In this document: positions 17,166 to 26,335 of the stretch, piece after piece
Layout of the letters: the number at the start of each line of letters is the position of its first letter
How positions within the stretch are numbered: the first letter of the stretch is position 1
Program-made: the position numbers and the translations under genes
Source of the DNA: Limnohabitans sp. G3-2
GTDB lineage: Bacteria > Pseudomonadota > Gammaproteobacteria > Burkholderiales > Burkholderiaceae_C
NCBI RefSeq assembly: GCF_002778275.1
Contig: NZ_NESG01000004.1
Location: forward strand, 62,001-126,000
Reading direction: 5' to 3'
Length of the DNA: 64,000 nucleotides
Notes under the pieces: generated by a model
The model's input: only the letters and a program-made list of their open reading frames with translations
Told to the model about the DNA's origin: nothing
Databases searched by the model: none

Positions 17166-18569
17166 TCATTTCATTTGGCGTTTGGCAGCCAAGGTCAGTG
17201 GCGCCAAAGTGATGAGTGAAATCAGCTCGCCGTCAAGCTTGCCAACCTCGTTCAGGTAATCGTTTTGCTGGTTTCGAACCGGGGTGATGTTGGCTTCTTC
17301 GATGTCGATGACGCGTTCGATGCGGTCCACAATCAAGGCCCAAGGCTCGTTGTCCACGCGAACCACCACGTAGGACGAGGTTTCCAGGGGCGCTACCCCC
17401 AGCATTTTGCGCAAATCGATGACCGGCGCAATCTCCCCCTTGATCTGGATCACGCCGCTCAGGCTTTGGTCGCCTTCGGGCAGATCCACGCTGGCGGTGT
17501 ACTCTTCCACGCGGTCCACAAGCCCCAAGGGCAGGGCGCAGCGTTCACTTCCCAATCTGAAAGAAAGCATGCGGCGCATGGCGCTGGGGACCAAATGGTT
17601 GTTGTGGAGCATGAAGGTGGTTTGCTGGGTCAAAAAACGCTGGTAATGGGCAACGGCTTGGGGTGAGAGCAGGCCCGTCATCGACAACAAACCGGTCATG
17701 TGACCTTCTCGGCCAGCGGCCCCATTGAGGTAGCCCTCCAACTGGGCATCTTGCGAACCCGCCACCGCTTGAACGGCTTCACGAGGGTAGCGTTCGATGC
17801 CCAAGATGGCCGAAACGCTCACACCCAGTTGCAGACCTTGGACCTTCACGACCAGCACAAATTTCGACTCGGTGGTGTGGGGTCGGTGCAGCAATCCGCC
17901 CAAAGACACGATCAGCAAGGCCTGGCCGCGCAGTTGCATGAGGCCTTGAACTTCGGGGCTTGCGCCAGGCAGTTGCGTCAAGGCACCGATCTCCACGATC
18001 TCTTGCACATGGGCCATGTGCAGTGCGTAGGTTTCCCCGCAGTCTTCCACGGTGACCGTGGCCATGTCGTTGTTGGCCTGCTTGGCCGCGTCGGTTCTTG
18101 CCGTGTCGTGCAGGTCAAAACCAATCAGGCCGCCGCCGCCTTCGGGCACGCCTGTGGCGTCCATGTTGCGCATGTCCAGAGATTGCTCATCCAAAAGCAA
18201 AATCATGCGCTCGTTGAGTGTGAACTCGCCGCAGACCAGGTTGCGCTGATCGGGGTCCACATAAGGGGTCAGCAGGGATTCGTCCAGGTTGATCTTGTTG
18301 TGCACCCGATCGACCTGCAGCGCGATGTTTTCATGGCCTGTGATGACCACCAGCAAGTTGCCGTTGGCGTCGGCTGTGCGCGCGGGCATGCCCAAGCGCA
18401 GTGCCAGATCGATTTTCAGCAGCACAGTGCCCGTGACATTGACCAGGCCTTCGACTTCAGGCGGTGCATAGGGCAGGGGTGTCACTGCCAAGGATTCCAG
18501 CACCTGGCTGACCGCTGACGCACGCAGCGCAAAGCGGTTTTCTTGGATGTCGAAAAGTACCAGTTCCAT
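17166..18569 (-). CDS. Triple CheW-domain coupling protein
   Basis: 467 residues made of three CheW-type domains in tandem: about 1-140 (LFDIQENRFALRASAVSQVL, VEGLVNVTGTVLLKIDL), about 160-300 (VEDCGETYALHMAHVQEIVE, VQGLMQLRGQALLIVSLGGL) and about 320-467 (SFRLGSERCALPLGLVDRVE, LSGVIQIKGEIAPVIDLRKM). No kinase or receiver domain is attached. Multi-CheW proteins can link several CheA or receptor units. It lies between the chemoreceptor and cheR and is probably the main coupling protein of this pathway, as no standard single CheW is near it. Confidence 0.88.
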   Translation of the reverse strand: MELVLFDIQENRFALRASAVSQVLESLAVTPLPYAPPEVEGLVNVTGTVLLKIDLALRLGMPARTADANGNLLVVITGHENIALQVDRVHNKINLDESLLTPYVDPDQRNLVCGEFTLNERMILLLDEQSLDMRNMDATGVPEGGGGLIGFDLHDTARTDAAKQANNDMATVTVEDCGETYALHMAHVQEIVEIGALTQLPGASPEVQGLMQLRGQALLIVSLGGLLHRPHTTESKFVLVVKVQGLQLGVSVSAILGIERYPREAVQAVAGSQDAQLEGYLNGAAGREGHMTGLLSMTGLLSPQAVAHYQRFLTQQTTFMLHNNHLVPSAMRRMLSFRLGSERCALPLGLVDRVEEYTASVDLPEGDQSLSGVIQIKGEIAPVIDLRKMLGVAPLETSSYVVVRVDNEPWALIVDRIERVIDIEEANITPVRNQQNDYLNEVGKLDGELISLITLAPLTLAAKRQMK

Positions 18570-18587
18570 GGGATGGGGTCTCGCCGC

Positions 18588-20093
18588 TTAGGTGCTGAAC
18601 TTGGTGATTTCGGTCCGGGTGGAATCGGCCACCCTGGACAACTCGATCATCGAGGCTGCCAATTCTTCGGATGCAGCCGAGTTGCTGCGGGCAATTTGCT
18701 CCAGGTTTTCAACGCTGGAGTTGATCTCTTGGATCATGCGGGTTTGCTCTTCCACGGACGCTGAAATGCGCTGCAGCATGCCATCGGTTTCGGTGGAAGA
18801 CTTGACGATGCGCTCCATGTCCGAGCTCACCTCTTTCACCGCAATCACCGCTTCTTTGGCTTGTTGGCTGGCTTGCTGAATCAGCTGGGTGATCTCTTTG
18901 GTGCTGTCGGCGCTGCTGGCGGCCAATTTGCCCACCTCGTCGGCCACCACCGCAAAGCCTTTGCCATGCTCGCCGGCACGGGCCGCTTCGATGGCCGCGT
19001 TCAAAGACAAGAGGTTGGTTTTGTTGGCGATCTTCTCGATCACATCGGTGATCTTGTTGATTTTTTCCGAGCTCAGGGCAATGCCATTGACCACATCCAC
19101 CATTTGGACCATTTTGTCTTGCCCGCCCCGCACGATGGTGGTCGACTCTTGGGCTTGACGGCTGGCGTGCTCGGTGTTGGAGGCGATGTCACTCACCGCC
19201 GCGGCCGTTTGGCGAATGGCGCTGACCATGTGGCCAATGAATTGGGTTTGGCTTTGTGCGCCGTCGGCCAACTGGCCAATCGCGGTGCTGGTGTCGTTGG
19301 CCGCGCCAGCCACTTGCTGGGCGTTTTCGCCAATCTGACGCATGGAAATGGCCAGGGCCTGCAAAGAGTCGTTGATGTCGTCTTTGAGCTTGCCCAAAGA
19401 GCCCTCGCCATGCGCCCGCACGCGCTGGCTCAGATCGCCGTTGGACACCGCGTCCATGACCTTGACCACATCGCTGATGAGCGCGTCCAACACCTCGATG
19501 GTGGTGCGCGCGTCGTTCAGGATGTCCAAGAACTGGCCGGTTTGGCCTTGTGTCGTCACACGCACTTCAAAGTCACCCTGGGCCATGGAGCGCATGCTCT
19601 GGCTGAGCATTTGGACCGTGACATCCATGTTTTTCTGGACGGTGGCGATTTGCGCCAGCACCTGAGGGTACAAACCTCGGAGGCCTGCAGGCTGGGGGTG
19701 GCGAGAGAAGTCCCCTGAACCCATGCGTGTCACCACGGTCATGGATTCGCGGAAGACCGCCTCAATTTGGTCCAGCACGTCGTTCACGCGCCAGGCTGCT
19801 TCCACCAAACGGCCTTGGGCTGGAATTTGGGTGATTCGGGCTTCCAATTGGCCTTGGGCGGCTTCGGACAAAACATGGTCAATCCGAGCCAGCAGTTCGT
19901 TTTCGCGGCCGACGGCCTTCAAGCCCGCCAGCAAAAGCAAGGCGGTCAGGGCGCACAAAGCGATCAGCACAGAGCTATCGGGTGATTGCCACAACGCGAA
20001 GGCGGCTGCAGCCAAGCCCAGAACACCTGCCAACCCCAAGAGGAGTTGGGGGCTGAGATCAAAGCCCTTGGAGGTCGAGGATGAAGCGCTCAT
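18588..20093 (-). CDS. Methyl-accepting chemotaxis protein without sensor domain (Aer-type topology)
   Basis: 501 residues. Two membrane segments (about 16-34 and 41-61) are joined by a loop of only a few residues, so there is no periplasmic ligand domain. HAMP-like helices follow, then the signalling hairpin with [20 protein letters not shown] and [18 protein letters not shown]. This is the lower half of an Aer receptor. The PAS gene upstream supplies the missing cytoplasmic sensor; its end overlaps this gene by 35 bases in another frame. The tail ends EITKFST with no CheR-docking pentapeptide. Confidence 0.92.
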   Translation of the reverse strand: MSASSSTSKGFDLSPQLLLGLAGVLGLAAAAFALWQSPDSSVLIALCALTALLLLAGLKAVGRENELLARIDHVLSEAAQGQLEARITQIPAQGRLVEAAWRVNDVLDQIEAVFRESMTVVTRMGSGDFSRHPQPAGLRGLYPQVLAQIATVQKNMDVTVQMLSQSMRSMAQGDFEVRVTTQGQTGQFLDILNDARTTIEVLDALISDVVKVMDAVSNGDLSQRVRAHGEGSLGKLKDDINDSLQALAISMRQIGENAQQVAGAANDTSTAIGQLADGAQSQTQFIGHMVSAIRQTAAAVSDIASNTEHASRQAQESTTIVRGGQDKMVQMVDVVNGIALSSEKINKITDVIEKIANKTNLLSLNAAIEAARAGEHGKGFAVVADEVGKLAASSADSTKEITQLIQQASQQAKEAVIAVKEVSSDMERIVKSSTETDGMLQRISASVEEQTRMIQEINSSVENLEQIARSNSAASEELAASMIELSRVADSTRTEITKFST

Positions 20094-20589
20094 AGCTGAC
20101 GCCCTTTTCTTGGAGGAGGTTGTGCATTTGGGTCAGTGAAGCCTCGATGGCATCACGCGAGCCAGCGTTTTGTTCGGTCTGAAGCAGTTGCTTGTACAGC
20201 GGAATGATCACACTCAGCGCTTTGGGGTTGGGTTTGCGGCGCACCGAGTAGTAACCCACGACCTTGCCCTGTGCGTCGCGCGAAGGCGTGACGTTGGCCA
20301 AGACCCAGTAAAAAGAGCCGTCTTTGCACAGGTTCTTCACGTAGGCAAAAATTTCTTGGCCGCTTTCGATGTGTTGCCACAGCAATTTGAAAACACAACG
20401 GGGCATGTCGGGGTGGCGCACCAAGTTGTGCTGCTTGCCCAAAAATTCAGCCTCGGTGAAACCCGAAAACTCGGCAAACACCTCGTTGCTGTAGGTGATG
20501 CGGCCCTTGAGATCGGCCTTGGAGACGATGAAGTCGTCGTCTCGCATGAGCCTTTCTTGCAGAGTAGGTTGTATGTGTTGTCGCGCCAT
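20059..20589 (-). CDS. Stand-alone PAS sensor protein, Aer-like
   Basis: 176 residues. A PAS domain of the Aer type occupies about 15-130: [59 protein letters not shown] and [11 protein letters not shown]. These match FAD-binding Aer PAS domains that sense redox or oxygen. A C-terminal helical stretch (about 130-176) follows with no membrane segment. Its last 35 bases overlap the start of the Aer-like receptor gene in a different frame, so the pair acts as a split Aer. A single frameshift breaking a once-fused gene is the alternative. Confidence 0.88.
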   Translation of the reverse strand: MARQHIQPTLQERLMRDDDFIVSKADLKGRITYSNEVFAEFSGFTEAEFLGKQHNLVRHPDMPRCVFKLLWQHIESGQEIFAYVKNLCKDGSFYWVLANVTPSRDAQGKVVGYYSVRRKPNPKALSVIIPLYKQLLQTEQNAGSRDAIEASLTQMHNLLQEKGVSYERFILDLQGL

Positions 20590-20659
20590 GGCTTTCTCTG
20601 GTTTGAGCGGCGATCAGCGGTTGGTGAAACACGCCAATGCGGGGCCGCTGGAGTGGAGT

Positions 20660-21820
20660 TCAGTTGCGTCCGTTGACAAAAAAGGTTTCGACCTGACCGA
20701 GGCTTTTGACTTCGATGGAGCCACGGGACTCCAGTTTGAAATCGTTTCGGATCAGGTTGGCTGTGTTGACTGAAACGTGGATCCTGCCTGGCTCGCCCGT
20801 GGACTCCATTCGGCTGGCCACGTTGACGGTGTCACCCCACAGGTCATAGGTGAACTTGCGCAGGCCAATCACGCCGGCCACGATGGGGCCGCTGTGCACG
20901 CCAATGCGCATGCGCAAGGCGCCGCCCGTGCGCTCGCGCATCTCTTCAAGGGCGGTGCAAAATTCAATGGCCGCATCGATCACCGCGTGGGCGTGATCGT
21001 CCATGGGGTCGGGCACGCCGCCGGCCAGCATGTAGCAGTCGCCGATGGTTTTGATTTTTTCCAGGCCGTGTTTTTCGGTGATCAGGTCGAACCGAGAGAA
21101 CAAGTCGCCCAGCACTTCCACCAGGGCACTCGCCGTCATGGTGCGGGACATGGCCGTGAAACCCACCATGTCGGCAAACAACACACTCACGTTGGGGAAG
21201 GCGTCGGCGATGTGCTCCTCGCCAGATTTCAAACGCTGAGCAATCTTGCGCGGCAAGATGTTCAGCAGCAATTGTTCTGTTTTGGCCTGCTCGGAAGCCA
21301 AGGCTTCGTGCTGCCTTTTGAGCTGACGCATGCGCAAAGCTTCTTGGTCACGCAAACGCTTGCGTTCCACCGAGGTTTTGACCCGGGCGCGCAACAAAAC
21401 CGGGTTGAAAGGCTTGGACAGGTAATCTTCGGCGCCCAACTCGATGCAGCGAACCGCATCTTCCAGGCTGGTGCCGCCCGAAATCACAATCACGGGTGGC
21501 CAGGCTTGGTGGGGCGTGTCGCGCAGAACGGCCAAGACTTCCATGCCGTTCATTTCGGGCATTTCCATGTCCAGCAGCATCAGGTCGAAACGTTCGCGCA
21601 CCAGCGTCTCGATCGCCTCGCGCCCGTCACTGGCCTCGGTGATGTCAGACAAGCCGATTTCAACCAACGATTTCCTCAATCCCATGCGGATCAAGCGGCT
21701 GTCGTCCACCAACAAAACCTTGGCTTTTTGGAAATCAGACGAAACCTTGGCGCCCAAGTCCAGCTCGGCACCCGTGCCGCGGTCTGAACCCTGAACAGAT
21801 GGGCCTGCGCTCGTTGCCAT
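20660..21820 (-). CDS. Receiver-linked class III adenylyl cyclase
   Basis: 386 residues. N-terminal receiver with Asp39/Asp40, phospho-acceptor Asp84 (LMLLDMEMPEMNG) and Lys in YLSKPFNP; a helical linker (about 150-200) with the LLLNILPRKIAQRLKSGE signature; and a class III cyclase domain (about 205-385). Metal-binding Asp217 (LFADMVGFT) and Asp261 (TIGDCYM), Lys257 and Asp326 (YDLWGD) for adenine, and Asn333/Arg337 (TVNVASRM) are all present, predicting an active enzyme making cAMP from ATP rather than cGMP. It is the second gene of the che operon, so its receiver probably takes phosphate from this CheA or the divergent kinase. The start is an ATG nine bases after the first receiver gene. 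Confidence 0.93.
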   Translation of the reverse strand: MATSAGPSVQGSDRGTGAELDLGAKVSSDFQKAKVLLVDDSRLIRMGLRKSLVEIGLSDITEASDGREAIETLVRERFDLMLLDMEMPEMNGMEVLAVLRDTPHQAWPPVIVISGGTSLEDAVRCIELGAEDYLSKPFNPVLLRARVKTSVERKRLRDQEALRMRQLKRQHEALASEQAKTEQLLLNILPRKIAQRLKSGEEHIADAFPNVSVLFADMVGFTAMSRTMTASALVEVLGDLFSRFDLITEKHGLEKIKTIGDCYMLAGGVPDPMDDHAHAVIDAAIEFCTALEEMRERTGGALRMRIGVHSGPIVAGVIGLRKFTYDLWGDTVNVASRMESTGEPGRIHVSVNTANLIRNDFKLESRGSIEVKSLGQVETFFVNGRN

Positions 21821-21828
21821 GCTTGGGC

Positions 21829-22203
21829 TCAGTTGGCCGCCAGCAATGCCTTGACCTTGTCAAGCAATTGCACGGCCGTGAATGGCTTGGTCAGGCTGTC
21901 GTTGGCCCCGGAGAGGAGGGCCGAATCCAAGCCAAAACGAGCGCTCACAACGCGGCTGCCGCCCGAAATGGTCAAGATCGGCACCGCGGGAAAGGACTCG
22001 CGCAAACGAGAAACAAAGTCCACACCGTCCATGTTGGGCATCACGATGTCAGAGATCACCAAGTCGACGTTGTTGACGGCAAACAGCTCGAGCGCTTCCA
22101 TGCCATCGCGTGCTTCGATGACTGTGAAGTCAGAAAATTCCAGAATTTCACGCACACCCTCGCGCAAAAGATCCTCGTCATCTACAAGCAAAATCGTGGT
22201 CAT
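21829..22203 (-). CDS. Single-domain response regulator heading the che operon
   Basis: 124 residues: ILLVDDEDLLREGVREILE, phospho-acceptor in LVISDIVMPNMDGVDF and Lys in SLTKPFTAVQLL. It is clearly paralogous to the receiver at 25642-26031 (shared GVDFV and GA-x-x-SL-S/T-KPF), and the two flank the divergent histidine kinase gene. It is a likely partner of that kinase or a phosphate sink for CheA. As first gene of the leftward operon it marks where transcription begins, in the 157-base gap to the kinase. Confidence 0.88.
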   Translation of the reverse strand: MTTILLVDDEDLLREGVREILEFSDFTVIEARDGMEALELFAVNNVDLVISDIVMPNMDGVDFVSRLRESFPAVPILTISGGSRVVSARFGLDSALLSGANDSLTKPFTAVQLLDKVKALLAAN

Positions 22204-22360
22204 TCAAATATTCTCCGTATCGCTCGCGATTCTATCAATAAAATTGTAAATAATGAGGATCTCTCAATTAAAATGATAACTTCTACCACGTATCTATGAG
22301 ACATTATTTCTTTAATTTTTGTCTTTTTGGGTACCTTTCTTATTTCGAGGTCAGCTCTTT

Positions 22361-25300
22361 ATGAACCTGTTTCGTTCGTGGACCCCCAAAGCTTGGATGG
22401 GCTTGATTTTGGTGGGTGTGGTGGGCCTCTTGCTGAGCAGCTGGCTGGGGTCGAATGGGGGGAGTTCTCTTTTCTGGGCCGTGTCCATCGCTTCGGCCGG
22501 GGTGGTTGTCCTTTCGGCATGGCTGTGGTGGCAATCTGACCAAAGTCATTTGGGGGCAAGTCCTGCTGACTTGGCGGGTGTCACGCGTTTGCTGGCGCAA
22601 GACCAATTGGTTCAGGTGCAAGCCACCTTGGAGCAGGGCGGACAAGGGGTGTTGGGTGACCTGGCCACGGTGGTCGGCAACTTGCAAAAAGCAAAGACCC
22701 ACCACGAAGAGCGCTCCTGGCGCGACCAAGGTTTGGCCTTGATTCACGACACCGTCCGGCATGACCACACCCCCAAAGCGCTGTCGGACAAGGTGTCGCA
22801 GACCTTGACGCGGTTTTTGGGTTTGAGCTCTTGCGCTGTGTACGTGATCGAAGCCGAAACGGGCAGCCGCCGTTTGCATGCCGAATGCACCTTGCAGCGC
22901 CAAAGCACCTCGGCGGGGCAGCATGTGGCCTTGCCCGAGTCCTTGACCTGTGCTTACGCCAGCTTGCAGGCCTTGGCTGCGAGCAAAACCATTTTGCGCA
23001 ACTCAGAGATCCCCAGCGCCTTGCTCCAGTCCGTGAGCCACACCGGTTCGGGTGATGTGGTGTTGGTTCCCTTGGTCATTGAGGACCAGGTGCGCGGCGT
23101 GTTGATGATGACCGCATTCCAGGCGCTGCCTTCCCAATTGGAAGCGCTGATGGAGCCGGTTTCTGCCGCCATCGCGGTGGCCATGCAGTCGGCCAGTGCA
23201 CGCGACACCTTGCAGGCCTCTTTGTCGCGCGCCAACCATTTGACGCGTGAGCTGCAAGAGCACCACCAAAAACTGCAAGACAGCGAGGTGGCCCTGAAAA
23301 AGCAAATGGCCTACGTCAATGACATTTTGGGCAATATGCACAGCGGCTTGGTGGTGGTGGACCGGGCAGGGCGCATCGAAGATTGCAACCCTGCCTTGCT
23401 CAAGCTGACAGGCTTTGACCGTGACTTGTTGATTGGCCAGCCCAGCAGTTTGCTGTTTGAGGAAGACGAAACCCGTCTGTTGTCGATTTTCAAGGGTTAC
23501 GGTCACATGCTGACCCGCTTGGGCGTCGAGAACGCTGCGGCTTATTGGGAAGTTTTGACCGACAACCTCTTGGGTGCTTTGGTTTTGGACTTGGACGGTC
23601 AGGTTCTGCGCGCCAACCACCGCATGGCGCAGTTGTTGGGATGCGGCGTTGATCAGCTCCAGGGCATGCCTTTTTGGCCCATGCTGAGCGGTGCACCCGC
23701 CGAAGAGTTGAACGATTTGATGGCCCTGGTCACGGGTGACGACACCTATTACCGCTCGGGTTCCGGCCAGCCTTTGCCCATCCGTTGGCGCGAGGGCGCG
23801 CCTTCGCACGCGGTGGAGATCAGTTTCATCAACCACCGTTTGTTGGGCGAGCGCGTGACCTTGGTCTTGGTGCGCGGTGAGCGCGACTTGCCTTGGGGTG
23901 TGGCCAATTCCACCACCTTGCAAAAGCTCACGCCGGGTGACGAAGAAGCGATGATTGCCAAGCTGCGCAACCGCTCGGGCACGCACATTCCGGTGCGCGT
24001 GAGCTCATCGTTTTTGGCCGATGCCTCGGGCATGCCCCAGCAAACGGTGATCAACTTGCACGATGTCTCGAGTTTGGTCAACAAGGGTGAAGAAATTCGC
24101 GCCCAGCACCAACTGCTCGAAATGAGCATGGACGCGATGCAAGACGGCGTGCTGCGCTTGGACCGTTTGGGCCGTGTCATCAGTGCCAACCCCATGGCGC
24201 TCGATTTGCTGGGCAGTGACAAGTCCAGCACGGCCCTGCAGCCTGTTCATCAACTGCTGCCGGGGCAACAAAAGGGCCATGACCTGGCTTATTGGTTACC
24301 TTTGCAAACGTCTTTGCTGCTGCGCCGCTTGGTTCAGGACTTGGCACAAGACCCGGGTTTGGTCCAGTCGCTGCCGATTCCCTTGCTGTACGCCAACAGA
24401 ATGGGGCGTTTGAAGTGGGCCACACCCACGGCCTGCGCTTTGCTGGGCCTGACCGTGCCGCCTCAGTCCAGCCCCGAGCCCTTGCTCCTGGCCGAGCAAA
24501 CCAGCCGTGAGTTGTTGGCCTTGCGCGATCAAACCGAAGTCGATAACGCGGGCCACGACCCGCTGATCATCGAGGTGGCTTGGCGTGCCGGCAATGCCCC
24601 TGTCATGCGTTTGCCGACCTTGTTGGTCCCGCAGGCTGCGCAGGGCAATGAAGAGATGATGGTGTGGCTGATTCCGGATTTGGATGCCTTGAGCGCGTTC
24701 ATGATCCGGCGCATGCACAACATCGATTGGACGGTGCTGCACCGCGAGCAAGAAAGCCTGCTGCCTGTGGTCTTGACCGCATCGCCCTTGGTTGACCCCT
24801 ACAACCGCCTCACGGGCGCGGTGGTCACGATCAAGGACATGCGCGAGATCAAGGAAAAAGAAGCCGAAAACCTGCGCATGGTGCAAAAGGTGGAGCAGTC
24901 TCAGCGGCTCGATGCCTTGGGGCAGTTGGCCGCGGGTGTGGCGCACGACTTCAACAACCTCTTGGGTGTGATCCAAAACCACGCCGAGTTGGTCGAGATG
25001 AAATTGGGCAGTGAGACCAAGGCCGCCAAAAACCTGTCGGCTATTTTGCAAGCCACCACCCGTGCCCGTGACATTGTGCTCAAGCTCAATGCCTTGGGAC
25101 GTGAGCGCAAGCGCCTGGAGGAAGACGGCAGCGTGCATGACGAGGAAGAGGTCTTGGTGCCCTTCGAATTGTTGCCGGTGATCGAAGAAACGCAGGGCTT
25201 GCTGCAAGCGACCTTGAAGGGCATTGACATTGTGGTGGATGCCCAGGCCTTGAGTTCCGGCGTGATTTTGCGGGGCCAGAGCGGTACTTTGCAGCAGGTG

Positions 25301-25615
25301 ATTGTCAACCTGTGCGTCAATGGCAGCCATGCCATTGGTGACCGGCGTGACGGCCTGATTGGCATCAAGCTGGGCCGGCCAGATGCCAGCCATGTGTCGA
25401 TTGCCGTCTCGGACAACGGGGATGGCATTCCGGCTGAAATCATGTCGCGCATTTTTGAGCCCTTCTTCACCACCAAAGAGGTGGGCAAGGGCACCGGCTT
25501 GGGTTTGGCGATGGTGCGCAGCATCATCACCCAAATGGGGGGCAACATTGACTGTGTCTCCGCACCAGGCCAAGGCACGACCTTCACCATCAGTTTGCCC
25601 TGCACACAGGCTTGA
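22361..25615 (+). CDS. Membrane GAF/multi-PAS sensor histidine kinase
   Basis: 1084 residues from the ATG at 22361, preferred over an in-frame start 42 bases upstream because GAGG precedes it. Two membrane helices (about 12-31 and 38-57), a GAF-like domain (about 130-290, ending VLVPLVIEDQVRGVLMMTAF), at least three PAS-like units (DRAGRIEDCNPALLKLTGFD; LDGQVLRANHRMAQLLGCGV; LDRLGRVISANPMALDLLG), then HisKA with His862 in LAAGVAHDFNNLLG and HATPase with DNGDGIPAEIMSRIFEPFF and GTGLGLAMV. No receiver is attached; the next gene supplies it. The input signal cannot be read. It is divergent from the che operon. Confidence 0.9.
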   Translation: MNLFRSWTPKAWMGLILVGVVGLLLSSWLGSNGGSSLFWAVSIASAGVVVLSAWLWWQSDQSHLGASPADLAGVTRLLAQDQLVQVQATLEQGGQGVLGDLATVVGNLQKAKTHHEERSWRDQGLALIHDTVRHDHTPKALSDKVSQTLTRFLGLSSCAVYVIEAETGSRRLHAECTLQRQSTSAGQHVALPESLTCAYASLQALAASKTILRNSEIPSALLQSVSHTGSGDVVLVPLVIEDQVRGVLMMTAFQALPSQLEALMEPVSAAIAVAMQSASARDTLQASLSRANHLTRELQEHHQKLQDSEVALKKQMAYVNDILGNMHSGLVVVDRAGRIEDCNPALLKLTGFDRDLLIGQPSSLLFEEDETRLLSIFKGYGHMLTRLGVENAAAYWEVLTDNLLGALVLDLDGQVLRANHRMAQLLGCGVDQLQGMPFWPMLSGAPAEELNDLMALVTGDDTYYRSGSGQPLPIRWREGAPSHAVEISFINHRLLGERVTLVLVRGERDLPWGVANSTTLQKLTPGDEEAMIAKLRNRSGTHIPVRVSSSFLADASGMPQQTVINLHDVSSLVNKGEEIRAQHQLLEMSMDAMQDGVLRLDRLGRVISANPMALDLLGSDKSSTALQPVHQLLPGQQKGHDLAYWLPLQTSLLLRRLVQDLAQDPGLVQSLPIPLLYANRMGRLKWATPTACALLGLTVPPQSSPEPLLLAEQTSRELLALRDQTEVDNAGHDPLIIEVAWRAGNAPVMRLPTLLVPQAAQGNEEMMVWLIPDLDALSAFMIRRMHNIDWTVLHREQESLLPVVLTASPLVDPYNRLTGAVVTIKDMREIKEKEAENLRMVQKVEQSQRLDALGQLAAGVAHDFNNLLGVIQNHAELVEMKLGSETKAAKNLSAILQATTRARDIVLKLNALGRERKRLEEDGSVHDEEEVLVPFELLPVIEETQGLLQATLKGIDIVVDAQALSSGVILRGQSGTLQQVIVNLCVNGSHAIGDRRDGLIGIKLGRPDASHVSIAVSDNGDGIPAEIMSRIFEPFFTTKEVGKGTGLGLAMVRSIITQMGGNIDCVSAPGQGTTFTISLPCTQA

Positions 25616-25641
25616 TGCCTCTTTATTGATCGAGATCTCAC

Positions 25642-26031
25642 ATGTCACATGAACCAGCCACCTTGTTGTTGGTGGACGATGAAGAGCTGTTGCGAGCGGG
25701 TGTGCAGGAAATGTTGGAGATGTCGGGCTATACCGTCATCACCGCCACCAATGGCCACGAGGCCATGGCTTGTTTGAAGCAGCACGCCATTGATCTGGTC
25801 ATCACCGATTTGGTGATGCCCAAAATGGACGGGGTCGACTTTGTGGAGCAGCTGCGCCAGAGCTGGCCCGATGTGCCCGTGATTGTGGTGTCTGGCAGCA
25901 CACGCAACATCATGCAGCGCTATGGCATTGAGAGCATCCAGGTGCCGGGGGCTGATGCCAGCCTCTCCAAACCGTTCAAAGGGGTGGATTTGATGTCGCA
26001 GATCAAGGCCTTGCTGGAGGCCCGCACTTGA
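25642..26031 (+). CDS. Single-domain response regulator, partner of the PAS kinase
   Basis: 129 residues with receiver motifs LLLVDDEELLRAGVQEMLE, LVITDLVMPKMDGVDFV and SLSKPFKGVDLM, and no output domain. It lies 26 bases after the kinase gene and ends at a strong terminator, forming a two-gene operon. It is paralogous to the receiver at 21829-22203. Because the kinase lacks its own receiver, this protein is its most likely phosphate acceptor. Confidence 0.9.
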   Translation: MSHEPATLLLVDDEELLRAGVQEMLEMSGYTVITATNGHEAMACLKQHAIDLVITDLVMPKMDGVDFVEQLRQSWPDVPVIVVSGSTRNIMQRYGIESIQVPGADASLSKPFKGVDLMSQIKALLEART

Positions 26032-26066
26032 GTCTTGCGTCCCTGAAACACCCACCCCGAAGAACC

Positions 26067-26096
26067 AAAAAAGGCCCTGAAATCAGGGCCTTTTTT
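26067..26096 (+). terminator. Strong bidirectional terminator
   Basis: AAGGCCCTGA and TCAGGGCCTT form a stem around two A (26071-26092), with an A-run before and a six-T run after. It ends the kinase/receiver operon and can also stop leftward transcription from the MCP side. Confidence 0.95.
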
Positions 26097-26145
26097 CTTG
26101 CAAGCGGGATGGGGCAGGGCCTTGTGCGCTGCCCGCCAACAGGCT

Positions 26146-26317
26146 TTAAGTTTCGAAGCGTTCCACTTCGCGGCGCGTGGCGTCGGCGATTTTGGACAAC
26201 TCCACCACCGTGGCCGCAATCTCCTCCGATGCGGCCGAGTTGCTTTGTGCGATCTGGTCCAGGTTGTTCAGGTTCACATTGATTTGTTCGACCGCTGAGC
26301 TTTGCTGCACCAAGCCA
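26146..26317 (-). pseudogene. Relic of a chemoreceptor gene (C-terminal tail only)
   Basis: In the minus-strand frame ending with TAA at 26146-26148 the translation includes [37 protein letters not shown] and ATRREVERFET. This is the last 50-55 residues of a methyl-accepting chemotaxis protein. Nothing upstream in this frame is MCP-like and there is no start codon. It directly follows the stop of the intact MCP gene (26336) in a different frame. The tail is similar but not identical to that of the intact gene, so it is the scar of a lost tandem receptor gene, probably removed by recombination. Confidence 0.85.
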
Positions 26318-26335
26318 GGGGCTCTCTTGTCCAGA

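Noticed and set aside
22204..22360. Sigma-28 or sigma-70 promoters in the gap between the che operon and the PAS kinase
   Set aside because: Only partial matches such as AGCGATAC without a -35 were found. A promoter must exist but it cannot be placed with confidence.
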